Assembly (NCBI GenBank): GCA_003313425.1
Contig: NHZP01000027.1
Coordinates: 744,001 to 808,000 of the forward strand
DNA from: Pseudopyrenochaeta lycopersici
Lineage: Eukaryota > Ascomycota > Dothideomycetes > Pleosporales > Pseudopyrenochaetaceae
Length of the DNA stretch: 64,000 nucleotides
Reading direction: 5' to 3'
Shown here: positions 10,160 through 23,100 of the stretch, one piece after another
Layout: each line of letters begins with the position of its first letter
How positions within the stretch are numbered: the stretch's first letter is position 1
Position numbers and translations under genes: made by a program
Notes under the pieces: generated by a model
The model's input: only the letters and a program-made list of their open reading frames with translations
Database searches by the model: none
What the model was told of the DNA's origin: nothing

Positions 10160-11661
10160 ATAGACCCAATTCCGCATTGAGTGAAGGAATATGATGGGGG
10201 ATAGCGGGGGGAAACAGGCTCGTTCGAATGACCTGCGGTCATGCTTAGAAGACTAGTAGTTGCACGGTGATCGAACCTTCCCGGCACAAGCAGCGGGAGA
10301 GTGACCCGGTCACCATGGGAGACACAGCTAGGCGTGTATGTACTGTATGTACATATTGTAGTTTTCTGTAGTGTACAGTCGCTAGCGAATGCGGCTTCGC
10401 CTTCCACGCAGCTGCAACACCGTTTTGCACTGATCTGCCAGTAGGGGTGCTCTGCCCACCTTCCGTATGGAGTTGAGCGCTAAACGTCTGCAGCATTCTT
10501 AACTCGGCAAACGAGGCCGAAACCATGCTGGCGAGTTGGCCTTAATCGTGATGCTGCCCACAAGGGAAAAACCGCATTCCCTAGGGACTCATACGAACGT
10601 CATTACAAGTCTCATTATAAATAGTCTCGTCCTAAGCAGCCTAGTGTTAAGTAGCTGTGTCCTTTATTACTATCTCACAGCATTAAATCACGTGGCTGTC
10701 AATAACAAAGTACTGTGTAGGGAGAATGGATTGATACTGGTGTACTGATGCATATCTCTGTAACAATCTGTGCTTGTACCGCTCCCGTTCTCTGACCCAC
10801 ATACTGTATCACCGTCTCGCAAAGCAAAATGAATATGGCTTACGCTGGCATGTAGGATTGGCCAATGCAAACCTGATCCAGAACTGGCTCCAGAGTTGCC
10901 GATGGGGCGTGCTGCTTTCGGTTTTACGCCTGTTGAGGAAGTTTATATCTTTTTGCTAAGTGTGACCAAGTAGGACTGTTCAATATCGGCGTGTAATTGA
11001 GAACCGAGAGACATAAAAAGTCACGCCTAGGCGGCGACTACTTGTAGAGTAATCCTTTTTAATAAACTTCTGTAGCGCATTGCCTCCCCTAACCTGTGGA
11101 GATAAACGCTCAGCCACAAGAGATAGACTAGGAAAACGCAACAATATAGTTAGTAACCTCCGCCAAATTAACCCTAGAGAAACCTCTTTCTAATTATTCT
11201 TAGTAGTTTGATCTCGCTGCGTCTTGTAATGTTATTAACTATGCGTAGGTTCCAGGTTCAACAGATTTAGCGAACTTCTCTTCGGGTCATATAATTACTA
11301 GGATAGATTTAAGGATATAGCCTTAGAACTGCAACAACACAGTAACGTTCCCATTACCGCTCCACATATTGGTCTTATTTCAAGCAATTAAGAAGAGGCA
11401 TGTGAATTGTACTCCCAACTCCTTGTCATCCAAAGGGCAGGGTAAGGTTCTAGGCACTGCTTCGGAAATAAAGGCAAATTTTAATTTTCTATAGTCCATA
11501 GACGGGATTCAATATCCGCGCAACTTTCCTGTTAACTAATATCTCTGTTGACTACGGGAACTATAACCCCTTCCTCCAGGAGTTCTACGTTAGACCAAGC
11601 AAGCTGTTGTCCTGGGAACGCTTCCCTGGAACTGGCAATAGAGCTAGCATAATCCTGTTCA
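10160..11661. other. Intergenic, no gene recognised
   Basis: Moderate GC falling towards AT-rich from about 11100. No NACHT P-loop continues from the upstream pseudogene. Only short incidental open frames. Ends where the sequence becomes alignable to the Ty3 element at 33669-41180. Confidence 0.5.
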
Positions 11662-13506
11662 TATAATAGGAATTAAGTATAACACTATCTTTAATATAGT
11701 CTACAGATTTATAAAAGTAGTAGAAATATCACTATTTAGGAATAATTATAATATAAAATAACTAGCGTTTATTATATTAGATAGACTAATATAATACTAT
11801 AGTATACCTAAGTCTATTAAAAGTAATAGAGATAAAGCTTTTTATATCTAACTTATAGTCTACTTTAATAGCTATAATAGGGATATAGTAGAAACTATTA
11901 ATAGCTTATTACTTATAAATAGATAGATAAATAGAAAGAATAAACTAAATGTTAAAAACTTATTTAAAGATTTATAGTAATTAATAATAAAATAATTAAA
12001 TTTTATTAATAGTATAACTAGCCTATTATAATAAATTATTAGAATTAGCCAGAAAAATACTATTCTCTACTAATTATAAGAGATACTTTAATATTTTATA
12101 AAATAATATTATAGTATTAAAGCTAAAGTAATTATAAAAATAGCTAAAGAAATAAGACAAATATATAAATAACTCTAGGAAAGCTTTAAAGAAGTATAAT
12201 ATAATAGTATTTCTTGCTAAAATATATAAAAAAATAGTACTTTAGCTAAAAAAAAAAAGAATAAAGTATATTTACTTATAAAAAACTTATATAATAAATA
12301 ACTAAGTAAAGAACTTAACTATATATTTATTAGACAATTTTAATTAAAGAATATAATAAACTTATAAACTATATACTTAAGCTACTACTAGATATAAAAA
12401 TCTACTTATACTTTTATACCTTAAAGTTAGAACTAGCTAACTTAGTAATATTATTATTAAAAGAATTCTAATATAACTTTAAAAAAAAATTAGTTTAAAG
12501 TTAAGAAAATCCCTAAATACTTATAATATAGAAGAGTTAATAACCTAAAACTAAAGTATTAATACTTAGTTAAATAAAAAAGATACTTAAGTTTAGAAAA
12601 TATATAAAAACTTAAGGAAAACCTAAAAAAACTATTAATAAAAATTAATAATTACTAAAATAAAGAGAAAACTAGACAAAAGGATAACTAACTTTATATA
12701 TCTTTAACTTTAGGTTAGTACTAGAAACTAGAAAGAACTACAAAACTTCCTACTAATAAGCTATTACTTACTAGAACTTTGTAATATTTAAAAAGAAAGC
12801 TTTTAAATATACTCTAAGTACTAAGTTATAAACTAAACTTTAAAGTATTAGAAGTATTTTTAAGTAATAAAGCTTATACTACCTCTTACTTTTTAGTATT
12901 TTACTCTTTTGTAGCTATTATCTCTTCTATATAGTAATTAATTAAATTTATTTATTGTTATAACTACTCTTTTTAAGGCTAAGTAATATATAGCTTTTTA
13001 AAAGCTTTCTTACATACTTTTATTATAACCTTTTATATATTTTTACATTACTTTATTTATTTCTAAAATTTTATTTTTTAATTAACTAGTTATTTAAACT
13101 CTAAATTTATAACTTATATATTATAATTTTACTTTTAATAAAGATATTTACTATTCTTTTTTAAGTAAATATAAACTTTATATCTTTAACTATACTTTAT
13201 ATATATTATATACTTCTAAACTATAGCTTCTCTAAAAGAGTTAATATAATTATAAAAGTATTAATGTTAAATAATACTTAATACTTAATTAATAATTAAG
13301 TATTATAAAATATAATATAGTAAAAAGTAAGAAATACTTATATTATATAATAAGTACTAAAGAGAGCGCTAATATAAGAGGGGAATAGTATTATAATCTT
13401 ATAAAAACGTTACTTTAGTAGCCCTAGTAGGCGGTTATAGATATTTAGTAAATAACTAAAGTTATATAATATACTTAGCTACTTAGTATAATTGGTCATA
13501 CTAAGT
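11662..13506 (+). mobile_element. Ty3/gypsy (chromodomain type) 3' fragment, RIP-mutated: integrase, chromodomain and first part of 3' LTR
   Basis: From AGGAATTAAGTATAACACTA (about 11668) onward this copy parallels 38600-40200 of the complete element: the integrase end, then a chromodomain-like stretch, then the 3' untranslated part. It is more heavily RIP-mutated (very AT-rich, many TAG/TAA). The 3' LTR begins about 13389 (TATTATAATC, equivalent to TGTTACAATC in the complete copy) and is interrupted at 13506 by the copia element; it resumes at 19490. The element is 5'-truncated at about 11662. It lacks the telomere-like insert found in the complete copy. Confidence 0.75.
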
Positions 13507-13682
13507 TGTCAGATAAGAGGCATAAAAACTGAAGTATACGAATACTGCATCGTGGACAGTATCACCTATGTATCATCGATATATTAGGTCTGTGTTTAAA
13601 AGGAGAGAGAATAGAACTAACAAATAGCATAATTAATTCTAATCTACGATTATAACTAAAAAGATTTATTAAAATTCTAATA
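13507..13682 (+). repeat. 5' LTR of copia element
   Basis: 176 bp, same length as the 3' LTR. Starts TGTCAGATAAGAGGCATAAA; ends TTCTAATA, where the 3' LTR has TTCTGACA. Confidence 0.85.
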
Positions 13683-14230
13683 ATTAAGAGTCTTACTAAC
13701 CCTATAATAAGCAAGGACTATATCTTACGTAAATATTACTAGCGCACGCGACGCTATAATTATCCTTACTAACTACATAAACTACACGCTATAGTTACTA
13801 TAACTAAAAGTAAAAGTAGAGTTCTATAATATATAAGTAATTACAGACTCTAATAGAACTAGAGAACCTTTACTAGAACTAATCCCCCTAGTCCTACTAT
13901 AATTAGCTAACTATATACTAGCTATAGTCTAATAATAGGTACCTAGCGCGTTATTAAACTCTTAAAGTAACTAAGTTAGATTATTAAGCTAGATAATAAG
14001 ATTAAACCTGTCCTAAACTAATATAACTCTAGCTATACTAATAAAACTATTAGACTTATTAACTAAAAGCTAAGAAATATATAAGGCTAATTAAGATAAC
14101 TATAAGGTATAACTTAAAGCTTATAAGATTAATAAGAAGAAATATAATAGAGAATAGGCTAACTGTTAGTTACTTATAATACATATTTAGAGTATAGTAT
14201 TAGCGTATATTTAGCGTAACTACTACCTCC

Positions 14231-14480
14231 TGTTATGGGCGAAGAGGCCTAGCTAACGAGTGTGCATTTGTCCTTTACTACAGAAGGAGAAAGATAGAGA
14301 AGAGGTTACAGGTATCCTTAGAGGATATATATATATATTTATACAAGTAAAGAGGAACGTGCTCCTCTAGCTGCTAACTTGTATAAGCTAATAAGAAAAG
14401 GGGGCAGAGGAGATTAAGGAGTTCCTTCCTCGTGCGATAGTAGCGAAGCTTCTCCTGCTTAAAGGGCGCAGCCCATTACA
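14231..14480. mobile_element. 250-bp solo LTR or short non-autonomous element with TSD CCTCC, nested in the copia element
   Basis: Begins TGTTATGGGC and ends GCCCATTACA, a near-perfect terminal inverted pair with LTR-type TG...CA ends. It is flanked on both sides by CCTCC (14226-14230 and 14481-14485). Base composition is far closer to normal than the surrounding RIP-mutated copia sequence, so it probably inserted after most of the RIP. No coding capacity. Confidence 0.7.
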
Positions 14481-14722
14481 CCTCCCTAGTACTATAATTT
14501 ACTAATAGATTATTAATATCTAAAGGATAGTAGGAATTAACCTACTTAAAGAACGCTAATAAGCATAAATAAGATATTATAATATATTAAAGCTAATAAG
14601 GACCCTAGTAAACTAGGATATCTAGCTTACTAAATATAATTAAGTAGTAACTAACGCTAAGACTAAAGAAGTTATAGAAGTATAATATAATAATAATATT
14701 ATAGAAGACTTCTTATTAGTAG

Positions 14723-15186
14723 TGTGCAGGAACAGAGGCCTCAGCCAACTTCTCCCTGTCGATGGTAGCCTTGAGCACACTGAACACAGCTAGGTAGTCA
14801 TCCCATCAAGGATGGTATGAGAGGTAGGAGGTAGATAAACAAGGATGAACAATAAGGGGGGGAGGTAATAACTGTATCTGTAGTAGCTGTATCCGTCTAT
14901 CTGTCTGTACTGTCTTAATTACTTTTTTTTTGTAGATGTTTTCTGGGTGTTTTTCTAGGTAGTAGATCCTTAGATGTTCCCCTGCTGGATTCCTCTGCCT
15001 GCCTGCCTCCTTATATCCTTATTTTTCTGCTAATCTCGCTTAATTGCCTTGAAGTCTGAGCTGTTGTGGCCTAAGCTGCTGTGGCCTGAGCTGCTGCATC
15101 TGAACTGCTGCATCTGAACTGCTGCATCTAACTAGCTGAGATGCCCTTAGTGGCCAGGTGACCAGGTCACCAAGTGCATCGGCACA
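14723..15186. mobile_element. 464-bp unclassified insertion (solo-LTR-like) nested in the copia element
   Basis: A block of normal GC content with ends TGTGC and GCACA, flanked by GTAG on both sides (14719-14722 and 15187-15190; TAGTAG in both flanks leaves the exact edge uncertain). It contains short tandem units around 15060-15120 (repeats of GAGCTGCTG and GAACTGCTGCATCT). No coding frame. Probably a solo LTR or small non-autonomous element. Confidence 0.5.
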
Positions 15187-18100
15187 GTAGTAGAAAAGGT
15201 AGCACCTATATAGGTAACTACCTTCTCTAGCTAGGTAGCTAAAGATAACCTAGACTATAATAGAAAAGAAATAATAAAACTTTTCTAAGAGTATATAAGC
15301 TACTCCTACTTATAAAAGAGTAAGTAGAAGAGTGCTTTTACTACTAGAGACGCTATATACTCTACTAGTAGTAAATCTAATTAAAGCGTATAGAGAAACG
15401 CCTCTAGTATAGCTAAAGAAGTATTATTAGCTTTATAGAGTAATAACTATAGTAGAACTTAGAGAAAATATAAATTTAAGTAAAGTAGTACTAGATCTAA
15501 GTATTCCTCTCTAGAGGATATAGTAGTAGTTAAAGGTATAATATACTATACTTATAAATAGTGCTATAATCTTTTTAATTATTTCTATCTAAATAAAGAT
15601 AGGGTACTTATATAGTTTACACTAGATTTAAGAATAGCTAAACTTATTAAGTATAAAAGAAAGTATAACTTAGAGCTAATTAAATTATTAGACTTAAAGC
15701 GCTAATAATCTAAGACGCTACTAATTAAGAATTTATATATACTAACTCTTAAAGTTATAAAAGATTAACTAGAAAGAAGGGTTATATTGATAATTAAAGT
15801 AGCGTATACTGCGTTAGTGTTCTTAATAAAGAACTAACTATATCTACTAAAGAATATATTTATCTTTAATTTAGGCGCGATAATATATATCTATAATATA
15901 GCGTAACGCTTAACTTACCTTTATTTACCTATTCTTAGTAACTACGTATAAATAAGTAACGTATAAATATAGATTAAAGAGTATAGTACTATATATATTA
16001 AAGTTAAGTTACTATATAGTATAGAGATACTCTAATTAGAGAACGTTACCTTCTACCTAGAGATTTTATATAACCTTATCTTATTTAGACTACTTAGATA
16101 GTAAAAAATTTAGTAAGATAATAAGAATAAACCTATATTATTAAAGAGATAAGATAACTTAATTATTACATACCTAATAGAAGTATATAACTAATAGGTA
16201 CTTAAGTAATTAGATATAAATAATAGTGCCTTTTACACCTAATTTAACTCTTAAACTAAGTAGTTACTATAAAGAGTAAGTATAATACTATAGTATAAGC
16301 GCCTAGGGTATCTAAGGCCTATAGTAATTAAATAACTTATCTAATAATCTAAGAAGGTGCGTATTAAAGGCGTTAGTATAGTTAAGTATAATATATATAA
16401 GAGAGCTAAATTAAAGCGTAAGATCTGCAGAGAACCTTAACTAAGTAAAGAAGGACTAGGAGGATAAATTATAATTAACTTTTACAACTATAAAGTTAGA
16501 AGCTACTTAAAAAAAAAGAGCTAAATACTTATTACTAACTAATTCTTAGTATATAACTAGGATTTCTACTTTACTAATAATAGACTAGCATAATCTATTA
16601 TTTAGTTACTAGATAATTTTACATACTTCCTTTATACGCAGTTTAATATTTCTATAAAAGTAATTAAGATAGATAATAAAATAGTAACTATTAAGTTAGA
16701 AATTAAGAGATAGTACACGTCTAAAAGTATAAAGGTTAAGCCTTCTACTCCTAATACTTAATTATAGAATAGTAGAGGAGAACGCTTAGGAAGTATAATA
16801 AAAGAAAAGGTACGTATAATATAGCTAGATACTAATCTTCCTTAGAAACTATAGCTAAAAATTATAAGAGTAGTAGTATACCTATATAATAGAACGCTAA
16901 ACTACTTAAACTACTAGAAAAGCCTATATAAGGTATTCTTTATAAGGGTTACTACTATAAATAGTATTATTACTAGACTATAGAAACTAAACTAAGCTTA
17001 TCTTAAAGTATATAGCTATAAGGTATTTATAATAACTAATAATACCTACTAAGAAAAGTCGCGACTATAACGCTTAGATCTAAAAGCCTAGATTAGCTAT
17101 TTTATTAGCTATTAATCTATAAATATTTACTAAGTTTAGATTCTATTACTAGCTAAAGTTATTAGTATAAGAAATATAGTCTTTAATAAAAGCGTAGTAT
17201 TTAGTAGTAAAATAAAAAACTTTATAAATAACCTTTACATAATACTCTATAGGAGATTATAACGTAGGTAAAAATAATTAAACTACCTATACTACTATAA
17301 TAGGGACAGCCTAAGACTAAGTTATTCTATAAAGATAATATAATAATAGGAGAGAGCTTAAGCCTATAAAGTTAAAAATTAAGAAGTTACTAAAATAGAA
17401 AATTAATAGACTTATACCTAATACTACTAGATACTCTACTACCTATAGCTCTCTATAGCTAGGCGTAGACTAATAAACTTAAAGCTAATAGTATAATAAT
17501 ATAAGGCTTATTAAAGATAGAACTATAGGTAGTAGTATTTATAGCTAGTACTTAAGTAGGGCACGTAAAGTAATATAAAGGTTAGCCTATTAATAAGGCA
17601 CAGCTAAAGAGAATACTAGTAAAGAGGGTAAAGCCTTACTAAAACTAATTACTACCTTTACTAGTAACTTACTTAAAGCTTTAAGATTATCCTTTATATA
17701 AAATATTTAAGGAAGTAGAATAAGAATACCTAAGGAGCTATAAATAAATAAAGTCTTAGGCTAAAGTGCTAATTACTCCTATTAAATAGAAAGGCTACTA
17801 AATATTAGACTATATATAAGGGTATACCTATAAATTAGATAAATACTATCGCCTTATTAAATATAAAGCATAACTAGTTATTTATAGTAATTAGTAATAA
17901 AATATTACGTTATAAGATATATACGTAGCTACTTTAGCTAGTAGGTCTTTTTAAATACTTATAGTAATTACTGCTAAGTTTAACTTTAAACTTAAATAGT
18001 ATAATATTACTAATATATTTATGCATATAACTATAGATAGAGAAATCTATATAAGAATACTATAAGGATACTAGAAGCTTAGAATAATCTTAAAGCTTAA

Positions 18101-19313
18101 AAAAATACTTTATAGTCTTTAAATTTTACTACTCTTATAGTAAAAAGAATTTATCTTAACTTTTACTAAACTAAGCTTTAAATAAGTACTATATAAGGCC
18201 TACTGTATAATTAAAGATAGTATTATTATTTTCTTTTACGTTAATAATATTATCTTAGCCTACTACTAGAAGAAGGAGGTAGAAGCTTAATAAGCTATTA
18301 AGGCTCTTTAAGAAAGATATACTTTTACAGGTAGAGAAGACCTATAATAGTTTCTTAGTATTAAAGTTATAAGAGACTAAAAATAATAATTAATTTAACT
18401 CTCTTACTTAGCTTATACTAATAAAATTAGTAGACTTATAGATAAGAAAGATATCTAATATAATACCCTAATAGTAAGCGTTAAACTCTAGCTACGTAAG
18501 AGATTAGTATTACTATTAGAAGTTAATAAATATTAGCGTAAGATTAGTTCTTTACTATTTACTACTATTACTATATAACTAGATATTACCTTTATATTAT
18601 CGCGCCTTACACACTTCTTTATTAACTTTAGTATAGAGTATTAGGAGGCTACTAATAGAGTCCTACTCTACCTTATAGTAATAAAATAAAAAGTACTCTA
18701 ATTAGAAGAAGATAATAAGCTTAAAGTAGCTAGTAACGTATTATTTACTAATAATAGAGTTAATAGAAAGAGTTTATAAGGTTATATAATTAAGCTATTT
18801 AGTAGGCTTATTACCTAGAGAGTAAGTAAACAGGATATAGTTACTACCTTAATAACTAAAGTAGAACTACTTATACTCTCCTAAGTAGTAAAGAAAGCTA
18901 TCTTTACCTCGCAACTTTTTAAAGAGCTCTAGATATTATTACTAGAGTTAACTATTATAATTTAATATAATAATATAGAGATAATTTAACTCATTATAGA
19001 AGAGATTATAAAACTTTAAACTAAACTTTAATATATAGATATCTATAACTACTAGCTATAATAAGAAGTATTACTAGGATAAATTTAAGTTAAATATATA
19101 GAGTCTTTATAAATACTAGCAGATAGACTTACTAAAGCGCTGCCCTTAAATAAATAAGAGAACTTTCTTAATTAATTAGGACTAGTAAATAAGAAACTAG
19201 CCTTAGTAAAAGAGTTAAAACTTAAAGATATATAGACTTAAATAGAAGATCTAATAATTATATAAGATATAGGTTTATAGTAGCTTAGAAGATTACTCTA
19301 AGCTAAGGGAGTG

Positions 19314-19489
19314 TGTTAGATCAGAGGTATAAAAACTAAAGTATATAAATACTATATTATAGACAGTATTACCTATGTATTATTAATGAATTAGGTCTGT
19401 GTTTAAATGGAGAGAGAATAGAACTAACGAATAGCACAATTAATTCTGATCCACGATTATAACCAAAAAGATTTATTAAAATTCTGACA
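19314..19489 (+). repeat. 3' LTR of copia element
   Basis: 176 bp. Starts TGTTAGATCAGAGG, ends ATTCTGACA and is followed by the TAAGT duplication. Confidence 0.85.
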
Positions 19490-19778
19490 TAAGTATACTA
19501 AATATACTAAGTATACTAAGTTACTTATATAACCTTTATAAATATAGATTACTATAATCAACCCTCTTAACTTATTATATTTAACTTTAATATTATACTT
19601 TATAGTATAAGTAATAGTTATACTAATTATTCTTAAACCTTTTAGTACTCTTTATAGAAGCACCTTCTTACTATCTTAGTATTAAAAGCTTTGTTTATTA
19701 AGTCTCTTACTCTATCCCTAAGAACTAACTTTGCGGTCTTACTAGTTATCCTTACTATTAGCTTTTAAGATTTTTACA
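19490..19778 (+). repeat. Second part of the split gypsy 3' LTR
   Basis: Follows the TAAGT duplication and matches the 3' two-thirds of the LTR seen at 33669-34057 (for example CTCTTTATAGAAGC; CTTACTATCTTAGTATTAAA). It ends TTTTTACA at 19778. With 13389-13506 it forms one LTR interrupted by the copia element. Confidence 0.75.
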
Positions 19779-20178
19779 ACGCTATAGAATAATGCACTGT
19801 GTAAATTAGGCGTAAAGGCGATAATACAAATATAATTTATAGGTAGGAGAAGTTCTAACTATTTAGTAGTAGCTACAGTACAGTACTTTAAGAGAAATTT
19901 AGTAGATTTTAACGTGTACGTGGAGTTATTGTGGCTTGAAGTTGAAGTACCCCTCATATTTTGCGGCACGGTGGGTTTTGCGCGACGCAGGAGGGGGGGG
20001 GGGGGGACGTTAGTAGATATGAAAATCGAGTATCGCTCTAAGACTAACGAAATCACCGTTCATCCCGTGTGGCCCTGGTGATGCTGCTGCGGCAAAGACG
20101 ATTTAATAGCCGTTGGGCGAGTCCATATGTCGCCATAGTGCTTGACTAGACACTACAGGCTCGAGCATGGATCCTATT
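19779..20178. other. Intergenic downstream region of the kinase-ankyrin-ZZ gene
   Basis: The boundary between the AT-rich transposon block and the gene island. It holds a G homopolymer run at about 19991-20006. No gene recognised. Confidence 0.5.
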
Positions 20179-23100
20179 CTATTGGCTATGCAGATCTCTA
20201 TCCTGGTTCTCCCGGTAGTCAATCTTCGTCCAGTTCAACATCTCGTGCCACAACTCGTCTCTTTCAGGCGGTTCTGTACCTTGCTCCTGTGTAGGTCTCG
20301 TGGGAAACCCTAACTCGAACTGCTCCTTCGTCATTATGCTCTCGTCTATTCTCACACGTGGATGCCTCTGGTCATGAGTGGGCTCGCAGGTAGTGCAAAA
20401 ATCCGCGTTTGGACACGTCTCGCAATGATATCGGACCCCTTTGATAAATGGGTTGGCATGGTCCTTCACTGCGCAAGCAGTGCCATCACAGCTGAAGCCA
20501 TAATGCGTGACCGGATATGGAGATCCCCAAGGGACAACCTCGCCGTCAAAAGTTAGCTGCCCAGATTCATCGAGCCAGCCGCTCTCCCAGACAGTCTGTT
20601 CCACGAATCGGCCCTCAGCTTTCATCTCCTCATACTTCTTCTCACTGATTTGGCTGTTGCGCTCTACTGCAACGCCGTGGACGTATAAGCGTGGGTGAGC
20701 ATGACTCTCCATGCAACCTTCGCAGAAGCTGGCGGTTTGGCATGGCAAGCAGCGGGCGCGGTCTCCTCTGATGAATGAGTGAGACCAGACCTTGTTGGCA
20801 CAAGCGTCACCTGCACAGAAGATGCCAAAATGCTCTACGAGCCCAATATTGCGAGCTCCAAGGTTGCTGCCTACGGTCAGAAGCGATTGTCGTAAGTCCC
20901 CTACATCAAACTCCTTGTATGGCTGTTGTCTAGTCTTTAGCGCGGTGTCGCTAGCAGTAGCTGGTTCTGAGTTGTGTAATGGGGCCACAGGTATATCATC
21001 CGGCCTTTTTGATGACCTATCGGAGATCGCGCTCATTGATTGAGTCAAAAGCTCAAGTCTCTGCACAGTAATCTTGCGGATCTTGTTGTTGTGGCAGCCA
21101 CATTTCGCTTTGACCTGAAGAGTAGCTCGTAAATCCTCCAGACGTAGCTCTTGCCCCTGCAAAATCTGCAGATGGAATTCTTGGAACTCTTCCTTGGTCA
21201 TGGCTGGAGGGTTAGCTGCGCAGAACCGATCTGGGTTTGCACCACCGTCCAGGTATCGCAAGCAGCGTAAGATGCCCTGCGTATCATATGATTCGATGCA
21301 TTTTAGCTTCAAGATCCTTTCGTATATATCCTTGAGAGGATAAGGGTATCTCACAAGCATTGGCGAGTCCGGCAGATCCGCGGAATTCCGGCTCTTTGAG
21401 TACGCCATAAAGCGATCCATGTATGAGTCTGCCCATGTCGAAATCTCATGGCCATCTCCAAGCACTCGCAGGACGACCTCGAATAGAGCGGCTTGCTGAA
21501 TGTGATCTATTCCAATATGCGAGAATTCACCAAGCCACGGGACGTTTTTGGTTGCTGATAGTAGAGCATCATGACGTTTGTCGTTATCCCCAGCAAGCGG
21601 CTCCGAAGATATGAATCCGATTGTTGCCTCTACCATGATCCAAGGTTGTACCAAGCTATTCACCAACTGCTGATACTCAAATGTGCCTGTCATGTCCTCT
21701 CCAGTCATGTCGGGATAGTGTTGGCCAATAATGCGCAAAACGATGGTTTCTAGGCCTAGCATCTTGGAGCTGGCGTGCTCCAGTTGTCGCATTTGCGCGA
21801 TGAACGGCTCAATCGCCTCGTAGAGCTTCAATATCGTGGAGTACATGGGAACATGCTCTGATTCGGATGATGCCCTGTAAATCAAGCTTGCGATTGCGCT
21901 ACTTCGCTTCGCAAGGTTCTGAAGTGGTTGCGGAATTTGACCACGCGTAAGAAGCTGATTGCCGAAGAGAAGGACATGCGACCTGGCCATAGATAGTGTG
22001 GACTTCCCTGGTCCAGGGGGTATAGATACATCGGCGCCTGCGTCAAGAAGCAGTTTCACCGCAGAGAGGTTCTTATTGGCAATTGCGACATGGAGAGGTG
22101 TCAGGCCGCTGACATGTCTAGCATTAACATGATCTGGCCCAGAGAAATGCTTCAAGATTAAGGCTGTTAAAGCATCAAATTTATCGGCCGCTGCATGCGT
22201 GCCATCGTCCTTCTTTAACTTCTCCAGTGGTTCGAGGTCTACATTCACGGCCATGTGAAGGATGGTCTGCTGAGTAGCAGGGTTTATCACAAAGTCGGGC
22301 CGTTCTTGTGGATTATCCAGGCTGAGAATAAATCTACGCATTGTCAGTATCTTCGCCAGTGCCATGGCGTTGACGACCTTACTCTATGGCTCCAAGGAAA
22401 TCATGGAAGTGTTCACGGATCGTAGGAATCATGAGTGTCCCGGCAACAGTATAACCAGTGCTCAGTATTCGATTCAAGCCACCACCTCGTCGAATGAGCA
22501 ACCTGGCTAGATCATATGACTGACGTACAAGTGCCATGTGCAACGGCGGGCTTCCATGCCTATCTGGGACGTCCGGAGGTACTCCAGTATTCATCAATCT
22601 TTCGGCGAACCAGATATCAGCCCTATGGCTGGCACATACGTGCAGGTAGCTGGTGGTGTCAGCAGTGCCCGGTGGGTACGATATGCCTTGCTTGTACTGA
22701 GCACCAAGTTCGATTAGACGATCAAATGTTGACTTCGCTCCATGCCTTATGCAAGAGTGTAAAGGTGTGAGCCCTGTCACAGGATCTGGAGTGTCGATTG
22801 CGGCCACAATGGCGTCAAAGGAAAGAAGGTTCGTTGCCATCTCTTCATTTCCCGTCTCTAGGGCACAAAGCAGTGTGCTCTGTGTCCTAGAATGGAAGAC
22901 TAGAACAGGCTCTATGAAGCCGAAGTTGTCCAGCACTCGCAAGGTTTCTTCAGCAGCAGTAACGAAGTGCGAGCCATGCACGGCAATCCGATTAGTGGTG
23001 TATTCGGCACTGACAGTATATCGCACAAGAGAGTCACCTTTTCCAACACGCCAGGCTCTGCCAATCGACTTCTTTTCTACAAGCTCGTCATGGCCCACCA

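Larger units (their letters stand above)
13507..19489 (+). mobile_element. Complete Ty1/copia LTR retrotransposon, inactivated by RIP, TSD TAAGT
   Basis: Two 176-bp LTRs (13507-13682 and 19314-19489; ends TGT and ACA, the 5' LTR end mutated to ATA) flank a 5.6-kb interior, with a 5-bp target duplication TAAGT at 13502-13506 and 19490-19494 and a purine tract AAGCTAAGGGAGTG just before the 3' LTR. The interior reads as a copia pol if TAG/TAA are taken as mutated Trp/Gln codons: integrase pieces (PSTPNTQ; YLYNRTLNYL at about 16740-16920), then reverse transcriptase with FYVNNIILAY for YVDDIILA at about 18235-18260, then RNase H and ADRLTKALP near 19120. Integrase before RT is the copia order. 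No intact open frame remains. Two later insertions (14231-14480 and 14723-15186) sit in its 5' half. Confidence 0.88.

Noticed and set aside
10245..10959. Short open frames of 60-93 codons on both strands
   Set aside because: No start context, domain or coding bias; the region follows a decayed gene and has no recognisable continuation of it.
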